A DNA stretch of 6,327 nt from Phycisphaeraceae bacterium (GCA_003552605.1 PUNN01000436.1:1-6327), one strand, 5' to 3'; shown: positions 1-5,769, numbered from the stretch's first letter. Notes: generated from the sequence alone by a model not told the origin. Made by a program: numbers and translations.

Positions 1-229
1 CCACGTTCAGTTGCACGATCCGGCCGGTCGTCCTGTGGCCTTTACCACAGCCGCGCTGGAACACACCCCGCAAGCCCACACGGAATTGCCCGCAAACTCT
101 CCGGAGTTGCTGAGGAAAACCCTCCGGGTTCCGCCGGGCTTGGCAATCCCTCGGCTATCGGAGCATCCGGTCCCGCCACCGCAAAGGTGCATGTGACCGC
201 TGCCCGTGGCCCAAGATGAAGGACCATTC
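1..229 (+). promoter_or_regulatory. Upstream region and probable structured 5' leader of rhlE
   Basis: No gene is convincing here. One plus frame is open from the left edge to 196, but its third-position GC is only about 64 percent over the first 33 codons, lower than expected for real coding sequence in such DNA. Another frame is also open, to 218, so openness is not informative. The stretch holds several short inverted repeats. CTGTGG (33-38) faces CCACAG (45-50). A hairpin at 92-110 pairs GCaAACTC with GAGTTGC around a TCCG loop. AACCC (118-122) pairs with GGGTT (126-130). An untranslated leader of 100 bases or more would fit DEAD-box helicase genes, several of which are controlled through long structured leaders, but that is inference. 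I could not place a convincing -35/-10 pair. The tail of an upstream gene at the very left edge cannot be excluded. Confidence 0.35.
218..223 (+). promoter_or_regulatory. Shine-Dalgarno site deciding the rhlE start
   Basis: GAAGGA lies six bases before the ATG at 230. The longest open frame begins at a GTG at 206, which would put this motif inside the coding sequence. RhlE proteins normally begin a few residues before the conserved Phe of the Q motif, which matches the ATG at 230 (Met-Gln-Phe) and not the GTG. Confidence 0.75.
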
Positions 230-1609
230 ATGCAGTTTGTCGACATGCGGCTCAATGAGCCCATCCTCCGTGCCGTCCGCACCGCCGGTTACGCCCAGGC
301 AACCCCCATCCAGGCCGAGGCGATCCCGCCTGCCTTGAGCGGCCGCGATGTCATTGGCTGTGCCCAGACCGGTACGGGCAAGACCGCGGCGTTCGCCCTG
401 CCGGTGCTGCACCGGCTCGCCGAAACTTCACAGCCCCGCCCCTCCGGCAACGCCGCCGATGCACCCGGCCGCGCCCGCAAAGACGGCCATCGCGGCGACG
501 GGCGCAGGCCGCGCTGCCTCGTGCTCTGCCCGACACGTGAACTCGCCGTGCAGATCACCGAAAGCTTCGATATCTACGGCCGACACCTTCCGTTGCAACA
601 TGCCACCGTCTATGGCGGGGTGGGACAGGGCCCGCAGGTGCGGGCGCTTCGACGCGGGGTCGATGTGCTCATCGCCACGCCCGGCCGCCTGCTTGACCTG
701 ATTCAGCAGGGCCATTGCAGCCTCGGCAATGTGCAGACGCTGGTGCTCGATGAAGCCGACCGTATGCTGGATATGGGCTTCATGCCCGATATCAAGCGCA
801 TCATCGCGATGCTCAAAAGCCGGGAGCAGACGTTGCTGTTCTCCGCAACCATGCCCGCACCGATCCGCCATCTGGCCGATTCGCTCATGCACGAGCCGGT
901 CAAGGTGCATGTGGCACCGGAGACGACGACGGCGGACAACATCGAGCAGTCGGTGTACTTCGTGGACAAGGCCGACAAGCCGGAGGTGCTTGCCGACCTG
1001 CTCAAGAGCCTGCCCGTCGAGCGTGGTCTGGTCTTTACCCGCACCCGCCACGGGGCCGACCGGGTGGTCAGGAACCTCCGCCGCGGCGGCACGGCGGCGG
1101 AAGCCATTCACGGTGACAAGAGCCAGAACGCCCGGCAGCGGGCATTGAAGCTGTTCCGCGATGGGCGGGTGGCCGTGCTTGTGGCCACGGATGTCGCCTC
1201 ACGCGGGCTCGATATCGACGGCATCACGCACGTGATCAATTACGATGTCACCCACGAGCCGGAAAGCTACGTCCACCGCATCGGCCGCACCGCGCGTGCC
1301 GGTGCCGGGGGTGCTGCCCTGAGCCTGTGCGATGGCGAGGAGGTGGGGCACCTGCGGGCCATTCAGCGGTTGATCGGTACCGACATCCGCATCGCCAGCG
1401 ACCACCGCCTCTGCAAGCCGGCCCCCAGCCCGGCATCGAAGAAGAACGGATCACGCCCCAGCGGCGGTGGCAAGTCCGCCCGCCAGCGTGGCAAACAGCC
1501 GCCGCGCCCACGTGCGCCACACCCCACGGCCGGGAAAAGCGGTGCTGGCTATCGTGGCGGCAAGCGCCGTGGCGGCGGCCGGCCCACCGCGGCGGGCACG
1601 CGGAACTGA
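230..1609 (+). CDS. rhlE: ATP-dependent DEAD-box RNA helicase, RhlE type
   Basis: This is a 459-residue cytoplasmic DEAD-box helicase that uses ATP to unwind short RNA duplexes, in this family usually in ribosome assembly, RNA decay or cold adaptation. All core motifs are visible in order: the Q motif (Phe3 to Gln28, with TPIQ), motif I AQTGTGKT (45-52), Ia PTRELA (101-106), GG (129-130), Ib TPGR (150-153), II DEAD (174-177), III SAT (205-207), IV VFTRTR (268-273), V ATDVASRGLDI (319-329) and VI HRIGRTARAG (349-358). A basic, probably disordered insert (about 66-95) sits between motifs I and Ia. The last 65 or so residues form a Lys/Arg/Gly/Ser/Pro-rich tail typical of RhlE and likely to bind RNA. 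The family assignment is firm; RhlE over other DEAD-box subgroups rests on the N-terminal sequence and tail style. The gene stands alone on the plus strand and converges with the GH5 gene. Confidence 0.96.
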   Translation: MQFVDMRLNEPILRAVRTAGYAQATPIQAEAIPPALSGRDVIGCAQTGTGKTAAFALPVLHRLAETSQPRPSGNAADAPGRARKDGHRGDGRRPRCLVLCPTRELAVQITESFDIYGRHLPLQHATVYGGVGQGPQVRALRRGVDVLIATPGRLLDLIQQGHCSLGNVQTLVLDEADRMLDMGFMPDIKRIIAMLKSREQTLLFSATMPAPIRHLADSLMHEPVKVHVAPETTTADNIEQSVYFVDKADKPEVLADLLKSLPVERGLVFTRTRHGADRVVRNLRRGGTAAEAIHGDKSQNARQRALKLFRDGRVAVLVATDVASRGLDIDGITHVINYDVTHEPESYVHRIGRTARAGAGGAALSLCDGEEVGHLRAIQRLIGTDIRIASDHRLCKPAPSPASKKNGSRPSGGGKSARQRGKQPPRPRAPHPTAGKSGAGYRGGKRRGGGRPTAAGTRN

Positions 1610-1631
1610 TCCACCGGGCGAGCCGGAAGCT

Positions 1632-1728
1632 GAGAGGGGCCTCTGAAAAACCTCGTCAAATGCGCCTCCGCGTCGCGCAATGGCGGCATGCCGGAGCCAT
1701 TCGCGAGGTTTTTCAGGGCCCCCGAGAG
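1632..1728. repeat. MITE-like inverted repeat flanked by GAGAG
   Basis: CTGAAAAACCTCG (1643-1655) is the exact reverse complement of CGAGGTTTTTCAG (1704-1716). Outside these 13 bp, GGGGCC (1636-1641) pairs with GGCCCC (1717-1722) once the T at 1642 is bulged, giving about 19 bp per arm around a 48-base centre. The word GAGAG occurs directly on both sides (1632-1636 and 1724-1728), as a 5-bp target duplication would, though it shares a G with the left arm. The size (about 87 bases) and lack of coding capacity suit a miniature inverted-repeat element. I did not recognise the ends as those of a specific insertion sequence. The location between converging genes also allows a bidirectional terminator. 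Confidence 0.6.
1674..1713 (+). terminator. Possible intrinsic terminator of rhlE inside the inverted repeat
   Basis: CGCGcAATGGC (1674-1684) pairs with GCCATTCGCG (1696-1705) around an 11-base loop with one bulged C. Three bases later comes TTTTT (1709-1713). A GC-rich stem followed by a U run, 65 bases after the rhlE stop codon, has the form of a Rho-independent terminator. The T run is short and is also one arm of the larger inverted repeat, so the two folds would compete. Confidence 0.4.
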
Positions 1729-1784
1729 TCCGAAGTGGGCAGAGGCCGTGGTTCGGGGACCCGCGACGCTGCGGCCCCTGCATT

Positions 1785-1797
1785 ACGTGGGCGCATG
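1785..1797 (+). repeat. Partial third copy of the ACGTGGGCGCATG repeat word
   Basis: These 13 bases are identical to the first 13 bases of the 24-base direct repeat found at 4136-4159 and 4390-4413. The match ends at 1797. It is long enough to be unlikely by chance in one small window, though GC-rich composition weakens that. It suggests that both gaps carry members of one dispersed repeat family. Confidence 0.45.
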
Positions 1798-1813
1798 TCT
1801 TCGGATGGCTGCC

Positions 1814-1843
1814 ACGTTGCAGGCTCCGGATACCTGCACACGT
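1814..1843. repeat. Hairpin near the 3' end of the GH5 gene
   Basis: ACGTTGCAGG (1814-1823) pairs with CCTGCAcACGT (1833-1843), ten base pairs with one bulged C and a nine-base loop. On the minus strand it lies 31 bases past the GH5 stop codon, so it could stabilise or end that transcript. No T run follows on the minus strand, so a simple intrinsic terminator is doubtful. Confidence 0.45.
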
Positions 1844-1874
1844 CCAGCCCGGAGGATTCATGCTTCACCGCCGG

Positions 1875-2876
1875 TCAATGCCGGTGGGCACACAGCAGGT
1901 CTAACAGGTCGCGATCGATCGGGATGTCCCCGACTGTTTCGATCCTCGCGCCCGGACGGCCATGATCGCTGATCCCGAACGCGCCTCGGAACTGCCACAG
2001 GGCATATCCCCAGCCCAGGTCTTGAAACGTGGCGAACAAATCCTTCAGCCACGCCAGGGCCACATCGTTGGGTGTCTGATTGTAACAGCCGCACTCACCA
2101 ACGTGGACAGGCACGCCCTTTGCCTCCAGTTGCTTCCACGGCGCATAGAACGTTGCGAGCGCATCACGGTCCCAGCGCTGACCCTGCCATTGCAGGCCGG
2201 GCCATTGCGGCGGCGGGGCTTCGGTCAGCAGGTGGGCGACCCAGGTTGCACCGTAATGGCTGATCGCCATGGGCGCATAGCCACGGCAGCTCTGGCACAC
2301 CGCGAGGTCCGCCAGCTCCGGCAGTGGACCGTTGCCGCCTTCAATCCCATCGATGGTGATCGGCCGGTGCGGATCGACGGCCCGGACCGCCGCGATGGTG
2401 TCGCGGATGACCTTTTCATGCCTGGCGCGGGTGAAACCGTCCATACCCTCCCGTGGCGGCTCATTGACCAGGTTGAACTCGAGCGCTTCGGCGGGCACAT
2501 CGCGATAGCGTTTCGCCCATGCAGTCCACATGGTGATGAACGCCTCCTGTGCCTCGGCATCCGTCCACAGGCTGAATGACTCGAGGTGATTGCGATTGAT
2601 GCAGTAGCCCGGCGCCCGGTGCAGGTTGAGCGAGCAGTACAGGCCCCGCTCACGGCAGGCGGTAACGATGCGGTCGACAAGCTCCCAGTTGGACTCGATG
2701 TATTGATCGAAGGCCGGGCCGGTGAGCAGCAGGCGGTAATCGATCGGAATGCGAACGAACCGGAAATCGTGGTCCGCCATGAAGTCAAGTGCTGGCAGGT
2801 CCGGCTCGCGGGGAGCGCGGTCCGCATTGAACAGCCACTGGAAGTTGAAGCCGTAGAGGCGGTCACCGGGTGGCAT
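1875..2876 (-). CDS. Glycoside hydrolase, GH5/cellulase-like TIM barrel
   Basis: This 333-residue protein has the features of a clan GH-A, GH5-type retaining glycosidase. The features are Arg42 in VRIP near strand 2, a LNLHRAPGY segment (84-91), the acid/base Glu139 in FNLVNEP, the HY pair (208-209), the nucleophile Glu261 in HVGECG, and the aromatic Trp294 in YALWQF before the last helix. No signal peptide or membrane segment is visible and the barrel begins at once, so it probably acts in the cytoplasm on oligosaccharides or glycosides already imported; exact substrate unknown. The ATG start is supported by AAAGGA seven bases upstream. It follows the oxidoreductase gene by 64 bases on the same strand, so cotranscription is likely. 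The length is on the short side for GH5 because there are no accessory carbohydrate-binding modules. The fold family is confident; the subfamily is not. Confidence 0.92.
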   Translation of the reverse strand: MPPGDRLYGFNFQWLFNADRAPREPDLPALDFMADHDFRFVRIPIDYRLLLTGPAFDQYIESNWELVDRIVTACRERGLYCSLNLHRAPGYCINRNHLESFSLWTDAEAQEAFITMWTAWAKRYRDVPAEALEFNLVNEPPREGMDGFTRARHEKVIRDTIAAVRAVDPHRPITIDGIEGGNGPLPELADLAVCQSCRGYAPMAISHYGATWVAHLLTEAPPPQWPGLQWQGQRWDRDALATFYAPWKQLEAKGVPVHVGECGCYNQTPNDVALAWLKDLFATFQDLGWGYALWQFRGAFGISDHGRPGARIETVGDIPIDRDLLDLLCAHRH

Positions 2877-2883
2877 GCTGCGT

Positions 2884-2889
2884 TCCTTT
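2884..2889 (-). promoter_or_regulatory. Ribosome binding site of the GH5 gene
   Basis: On the minus strand AAAGGA sits seven bases before the ATG at 2876. It supports independent translation initiation for the second gene of the pair and fixes its start. Confidence 0.7.
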
Positions 2890-2940
2890 CAGCGGTGGGA
2901 TTGAAACAGGTCGTGCCGAACCGTTTGCGGCCCCGCGCTC

Positions 2941-4038
2941 TCAATCCATCTGACCGGGTTCGAGCCCCTCGGGCATCGGTGCCGGTCGTTGATAGGGCAC
3001 GCGAGGCGCCACGGCGCAACCGGAGCGGGCACTTTCCAGAAACGCTTCCATCAGGTCGAGCACCGCGAGGGCCTGAACGCCCGAGGCACGGTGCTCGCGG
3101 CCGTTGTGGATCGACGCGGCCATGTCCGCCACGCCGACGCTGCGGCCGTAGCCCTGGCAGTAGTTCATCGCGATGGGCTTCCATTCGCCCCGGCGCTGCT
3201 CACAGAGCAGCACCTCTCCATCAAAGCCGTTGGGATCAGGCACGCTCAGGCTCGCATCAGTGCCGTAGATTTCGATCGGCGCATGGCGGTGGGCACGGAC
3301 GGCGAAGCTGGTCACGAGTGTGACGATGGCGCCGCTTTCAAACGTGATCACGCCGGCGATGTGGTCCGGCGTCTCGACCACCAGCGCTTCGCCCGCACGC
3401 TCGCCCGAGCCGATGGTCCGGTCGGGTTTCTGGATGCCCGCCGCGGCGGTGACCTGGCGCACGGGCCCGAGCAGATGCAGCAGCGACATCAGATAGTACG
3501 GCCCCATATCGAACAGCGGGCCGCCACCGTACTGGTAGAAGAAATCGGGGTCGGGATGCCATGCTTCCGGGCCGGGGCTCATCATGAAGGCAGTGCCGGC
3601 GACCGGTCGACCGATCAGGCCATCATCGATGGCCCGCCGCGCGGCCTGCTGGCCGGAGCCGAGGAACGTCTCCGGCGCCCCGCCGAGGCGCAGGCCTTTT
3701 TCATGCGCAGCATCCACGAGCCGTTGGCCCTCATCGCGAGTGGCGGCGAGCGGCTTCTCGTTGAACACGTGCTTGCCGGCTTCCATCGCCCCCATGGCGA
3801 CACTGTAATGGGCCTTCGGAACCGTGAGGTTGACCACAAGCTCGATGTCGGGATCGGTCAGCAACTGCTCGACGGTGCAGGCACGGGGAATCTCAAACTG
3901 CTCCGCCCGTTCGCGGGCGCGGCTCATGTCGAGATCGGCCACGGCGGCGACCTCGATGCCGGGAAACAGCGGTGCATGTCGAAGGTAGTTGGCGCTGACG
4001 TTGCCACAACCGATGATGCCGATTCGTGTCTTGTGCAT
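2941..4038 (-). CDS. Gfo/Idh/MocA family NAD(P)-dependent oxidoreductase
   Basis: This is a 365-residue sugar or polyol dehydrogenase of the Gfo/Idh/MocA family, expected to be cytoplasmic. The N-terminal Rossmann fold begins RIGIIGCGNVS, with the dinucleotide loop at Gly10-x-Gly12 and Asp35 or Asp37 near the end of the second strand. The family catalytic motif EKP is at 94-96, inside HVFNEKPLA. The C-terminal alpha/beta domain carries the usual GGGPLFDMGPYYL segment (171-183; Asp177 and Tyr181/182 near the active site). The length is typical of the family. The start at Met1 is right for the fold, although the only purine-rich site, AGGA at 4051-4054, lies 12 bases upstream, longer than ideal. 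It is the first gene of a likely two-gene operon with the GH5 hydrolase. The pairing suggests oxidation or epimerising redox chemistry on a sugar released by the hydrolase, but the substrate cannot be read from the sequence. The family is highly confident. Confidence 0.95.
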   Translation of the reverse strand: MHKTRIGIIGCGNVSANYLRHAPLFPGIEVAAVADLDMSRARERAEQFEIPRACTVEQLLTDPDIELVVNLTVPKAHYSVAMGAMEAGKHVFNEKPLAATRDEGQRLVDAAHEKGLRLGGAPETFLGSGQQAARRAIDDGLIGRPVAGTAFMMSPGPEAWHPDPDFFYQYGGGPLFDMGPYYLMSLLHLLGPVRQVTAAAGIQKPDRTIGSGERAGEALVVETPDHIAGVITFESGAIVTLVTSFAVRAHRHAPIEIYGTDASLSVPDPNGFDGEVLLCEQRRGEWKPIAMNYCQGYGRSVGVADMAASIHNGREHRASGVQALAVLDLMEAFLESARSGCAVAPRVPYQRPAPMPEGLEPGQMD

Positions 4039-4135
4039 GATGAAGTCAGGTCCTGTGAAGGGGGGTTATCAGTGGGGGACCGCAGAATAATCGATACGCC
4101 CGCGGCGGGCATCCCCGTCGAGATCCGGAGGGGAA
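4039..4135 (-). promoter_or_regulatory. Probable promoter region of the oxidoreductase-GH5 operon
   Basis: This is the only non-repeat stretch upstream of the operon. It includes a rare AT-rich patch (about 4085-4096, ATAATCGAT) in otherwise GC-rich DNA and, just upstream on the minus strand, the inverted repeat GCCCG (4099-4103) / CGGGC (4107-4111). The patch could supply a -10 element (for example TATTCT read on the minus strand), but no good -35 hexamer lies at the expected distance. The assignment is positional. Confidence 0.25.
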
Positions 4136-4159
4136 ACGTGGGCGCATGGCACTTGGCGC
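4136..4159 (+). repeat. 24-base direct repeat, copy 1
   Basis: This block runs from ACGTGGGCGC to CTTGGCGC and is identical over 24 bases to 4390-4413. Weaker similarity continues for about 20 more bases after each copy (to about 4178 and 4432, ending in TCC/ATCC), so the repeat unit is probably longer and decayed. Copy 1 lacks the complementary left arm that turns copy 2 into a hairpin. Confidence 0.75.
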
Positions 4160-4174
4160 AGGATGTGTTGTTCT

Positions 4175-4207
4175 CCCTCTCCCTTTGGGAGAGGGTCGGG
4201 GTGAGGG
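4175..4207 (+). repeat. CCCTCTCCC hairpin repeat, copy 1
   Basis: CCCTCTCCC (4175-4183) and GGGAGAGGG (4187-4195) form a perfect 9-bp stem with a TTT loop, followed by TCGGGGTGAGGG. Repeats of this style are dispersed in many GC-rich Gram-negative genomes and are often mis-annotated as short proteins rich in PSP and GRG words. A second copy lies in the opposite orientation at 4307-4341. Confidence 0.75.
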
Positions 4208-4231
4208 GGACTTGGTGCAAACGCCCGAATG

Positions 4232-4262
4232 CTTCATGTACCGTCCTTCCCACCTCATGAAG
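4232..4262. repeat. Short inverted repeat between the two CCCTCTCCC copies
   Basis: CTTCATG (4232-4238) faces CATGAAG (4256-4262) across 17 bases. It lies close to, but not exactly at, the midpoint between the two flanking inverted hairpin repeats, so it could be the inner part of one larger palindromic element. Confidence 0.4.
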
Positions 4263-4306
4263 GGGTCGCCTCTCGGTTCAGCCACGGCACCACCGGCACG
4301 AATCTG

Positions 4307-4341
4307 CCCTCACCCCCGACCCCTCTCCCGAGGGGAGAGGG
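4307..4341 (-). repeat. CCCTCTCCC hairpin repeat, copy 2 (inverted)
   Basis: CCCTCTCCC (4321-4329) pairs with GGGAGAGGG (4333-4341) around a GAG loop, preceded by CCCTCACCCCCGAC. Its reverse complement aligns with copy 1 at about 31 of 35 positions with two one-base gaps. The two copies are therefore inverted around a spacer of about 100 bases and could also pair with each other. Confidence 0.75.
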
Positions 4342-4362
4342 TGGGAAGACCCGGTCCGTTAG

Positions 4363-4415
4363 CCGCGCCAAGTCTCATGCGCCCGGGGGACGTGGGCGCA
4401 TGGCACTTGGCGCGG
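4363..4415. repeat. 22-bp near-perfect hairpin containing direct-repeat copy 2
   Basis: The left arm 4363-4384 (CCGCGCCAAGT...ATGCGCCC) is complementary to the right arm 4394-4415 (GGGCGCAT...ACTTGGCGCGG) at 20 of 22 positions, with a nine-base loop at 4385-4393. The two mismatches are adjacent in the middle of the stem. The right arm is most of the second direct-repeat copy. A stem this long with no T run after it on either strand suggests a REP-like or mobile palindromic element or a stable RNA structure, not a plain terminator. Confidence 0.75.
4390..4413 (+). repeat. 24-base direct repeat, copy 2
   Basis: Identical over 24 bases to 4136-4159 and in the same orientation, 254 bases further on. 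The two copies bracket the inverted CCCTCTCCC pair. Here the repeat supplies the right arm of the strong hairpin at 4363-4415. Confidence 0.75.
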
Positions 4416-4440
4416 GCTTGCTTTGTATCCGGAGAAGCTT

Positions 4441-4581
4441 GGGGGCATGGTCAGCAGCTGGCCCCGGAAGCGCAGCCGATGGCCATTGGGCCACGAGGCT
4501 TCCAGACGCCCCGAGCGCCTCGTAGCCTCGCATGGCCATCGGGCGGAAGACCCCCCGGAAAGCCCGCTGACCATGCCACCC
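4441..4581. repeat. Long nested inverted repeat downstream of the acetyltransferase gene
   Basis: Three complementary arm pairs are nested. GGCATGGTCAGC (4444-4455) pairs with GCTGACCATGCC (4566-4577), extended by GGG/CCC outside a bulged A at 4578. CCGATGGCCAT (4476-4486) pairs with ATGGCCATCGG (4532-4542). CGAGGCT (4494-4500) pairs with AGCCTCG (4524-4530). Unpaired internal loops separate them, and the apical loop is 4501-4523. On the minus strand the outer arm begins 22 bases past the stop of the acetyltransferase gene, so the element would form the 3' end of that transcript. ATGGCCAT is itself palindromic, so the middle arm is weaker evidence than the outer and inner arms. It could be a REP/MITE-type element or a structured RNA. 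I do not recognise a named family. Confidence 0.6.
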
Positions 4582-4603
4582 CCGATGGGCGTTGCACCCG
4601 TGT

Positions 4604-5716
4604 TCAGCTTACGAAATGATCGCCATCCGCCGCGCGGATGGCCCAGGTCCGTGGCGGATGCGCACCGACATCCACGCCAAGCCCCAGCGCAAAATGCATG
4701 AACCCGTAGAGCTTGCCAAGCGGCACAAACCCCAGCCGCCGCATCAGCCCCCGCGTTCGGTGGCCGGGTGGCAGGCAACACTCGATGGCATCGCAGCCGC
4801 AGCCTTCCAGCACATCACAGGCAAGCTGGAGCAGCCCCATCCATGTCAGCCGTCGTGGTTCCAGGATGCCCCAGTCCCCGACCGAGCCAAGCAGCGTGTC
4901 GGGAAAACCGCGGTGCGATGCCCGCTCGTGGAACCGAACCCGTGTCAGCATCCATGCTACGGGCTGTCGATCTGGCTCGACCACGAGATGAAGAGCCTGG
5001 CGATTACCCGGATCCGGGTGGAACTGGTGCGTGAGCACCCATTCAAACCATGGGCAAGAGCGGTCGGTGCGAATGAATGCGGATGGGCCATTGACGATGG
5101 GCTCGAGGTCAGCGGGCAACGCGCCCGCCGGCTGCAACGTAAGGCCACGTGGCCGGGGTGGTGCGAGCATGGCGACGGCGCGGCGGCCTGTCGCCAGCGC
5201 GGCTTCAGCAAGCGGTGTCAGCACCTTCGCCGCAGGGTGGTCTCCCAAATACCGCCGCACCACCGGCCGGGCACGGCACGGCCTCACATACCGCTGCCAG
5301 GATATCTCGTGAAAGCCGAGCCGACGATAGATGCGGGCATGCTGAACCGATGCCCCGCATGCACCGAAGACCGACGAGATCGCCCGACGCTTGCGGTCCA
5401 GCGTCGTAGCGATGCCCTGACCGCGGTATGCCGGGTCGACCACCAGCCCGGCCGCCCAGTTCACCGGATGCGGGTGCTTCCCGATCCAGATGCGGCCGGG
5501 CAGGAACTCGCCCTTGCCCACCACCCGGCCGGCCTGCTCCGCAACCAGGCGCATGGGCGTGCGCGGCCCGGCACAGAAAGGACTTGCCAGCATCGCCGAA
5601 CGCTGTCTCTCGCCGATGTCGAGCAATCCCGCCGGATCGTGCCACATGCGCATCTCCGCCCGGGCGGTGAACATCTCCAGATCGACCACGTGGATGCGAA
5701 GCGGCCCGGCTGCCAT
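4604..5716 (-). CDS. GNAT-family acetyltransferase, probably two tandem GNAT folds
   Basis: The 370-residue product carries a clear acetyl-CoA-binding motif A, GLVVDPAYRGQGIATTL (90-106), followed by the usual late GNAT segment IYRRLGFHE (129-137). The C-terminal half repeats that ending with RTRGLMRRLGFVPLG (320-334) but shows no R/Q-x-x-G-x-G/A loop, so it looks like a degenerate second GNAT fold. Between them, RTDRSCPWFEWVLTHQFHPD (216-235) recalls the D-x-x-x-x-x-W segment seen in large GNAT proteins linked to polysaccharide or cellulose modification. Acceptor substrate is unknown. No signal peptide or membrane segment is visible. The longest frame starts at a GTG (5762-5764), but the ATG at 5714-5716 is chosen because AGGGGA lies six bases upstream. 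The gene follows the PhoH-type gene on the same strand after a 216-base gap, so it probably has its own promoter. Confidence 0.85.
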   Translation of the reverse strand: MAAGPLRIHVVDLEMFTARAEMRMWHDPAGLLDIGERQRSAMLASPFCAGPRTPMRLVAEQAGRVVGKGEFLPGRIWIGKHPHPVNWAAGLVVDPAYRGQGIATTLDRKRRAISSVFGACGASVQHARIYRRLGFHEISWQRYVRPCRARPVVRRYLGDHPAAKVLTPLAEAALATGRRAVAMLAPPRPRGLTLQPAGALPADLEPIVNGPSAFIRTDRSCPWFEWVLTHQFHPDPGNRQALHLVVEPDRQPVAWMLTRVRFHERASHRGFPDTLLGSVGDWGILEPRRLTWMGLLQLACDVLEGCGCDAIECCLPPGHRTRGLMRRLGFVPLGKLYGFMHFALGLGVDVGAHPPRTWAIRAADGDHFVS

Positions 5717-5722
5717 CGTGTA

Positions 5723-5728
5723 TCCCCT
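5723..5728 (-). promoter_or_regulatory. Shine-Dalgarno site deciding the acetyltransferase start
   Basis: On the minus strand AGGGGA precedes the ATG at 5716 by six bases. The upstream GTG at 5764 would add 16 residues that look unlike a GNAT N-terminus and would place this motif inside the coding sequence. Confidence 0.7.
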
Positions 5729-5769
5729 GTCCTGCGTAGCCACATCCGCCGCCGCGATTTTCACCTTGA

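Noticed and set aside
2..196. Possible C-terminal tail of an upstream gene
   Set aside because: The frame is open from the edge, but its third-position GC is low, another frame is equally open, and no family resemblance is visible. It cannot be fully excluded.
2225..3184. A 319-codon minus-strand frame overlapping GH5 and the oxidoreductase
   Set aside because: It lies out of frame within two convincing genes, and its Ser/Arg/Thr-rich low-complexity composition is typical of a shadow frame.
4147..4152. TGGCAC in the direct repeats as a sigma-54 -24 element (also 4401-4406)
   Set aside because: No GC/TTGC -12 element occurs at the required spacing in either copy.
2989..4260. A 423-codon plus-strand open frame opposite the oxidoreductase
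   Set aside because: It is antisense to a clear Gfo/Idh/MocA gene and runs into the repeat region. It shows no domain signature.
4136..4413. CRISPR-like array
   Set aside because: There are only two direct copies 254 bases apart, with no regular spacers.
4146..4619. Open frame with PHPRPLSRGER-like peptide in the repeat region
   Set aside because: The peptide is simply the translation of the CCCTCACCCC/CCCTCTCCC repeat, a familiar false gene.
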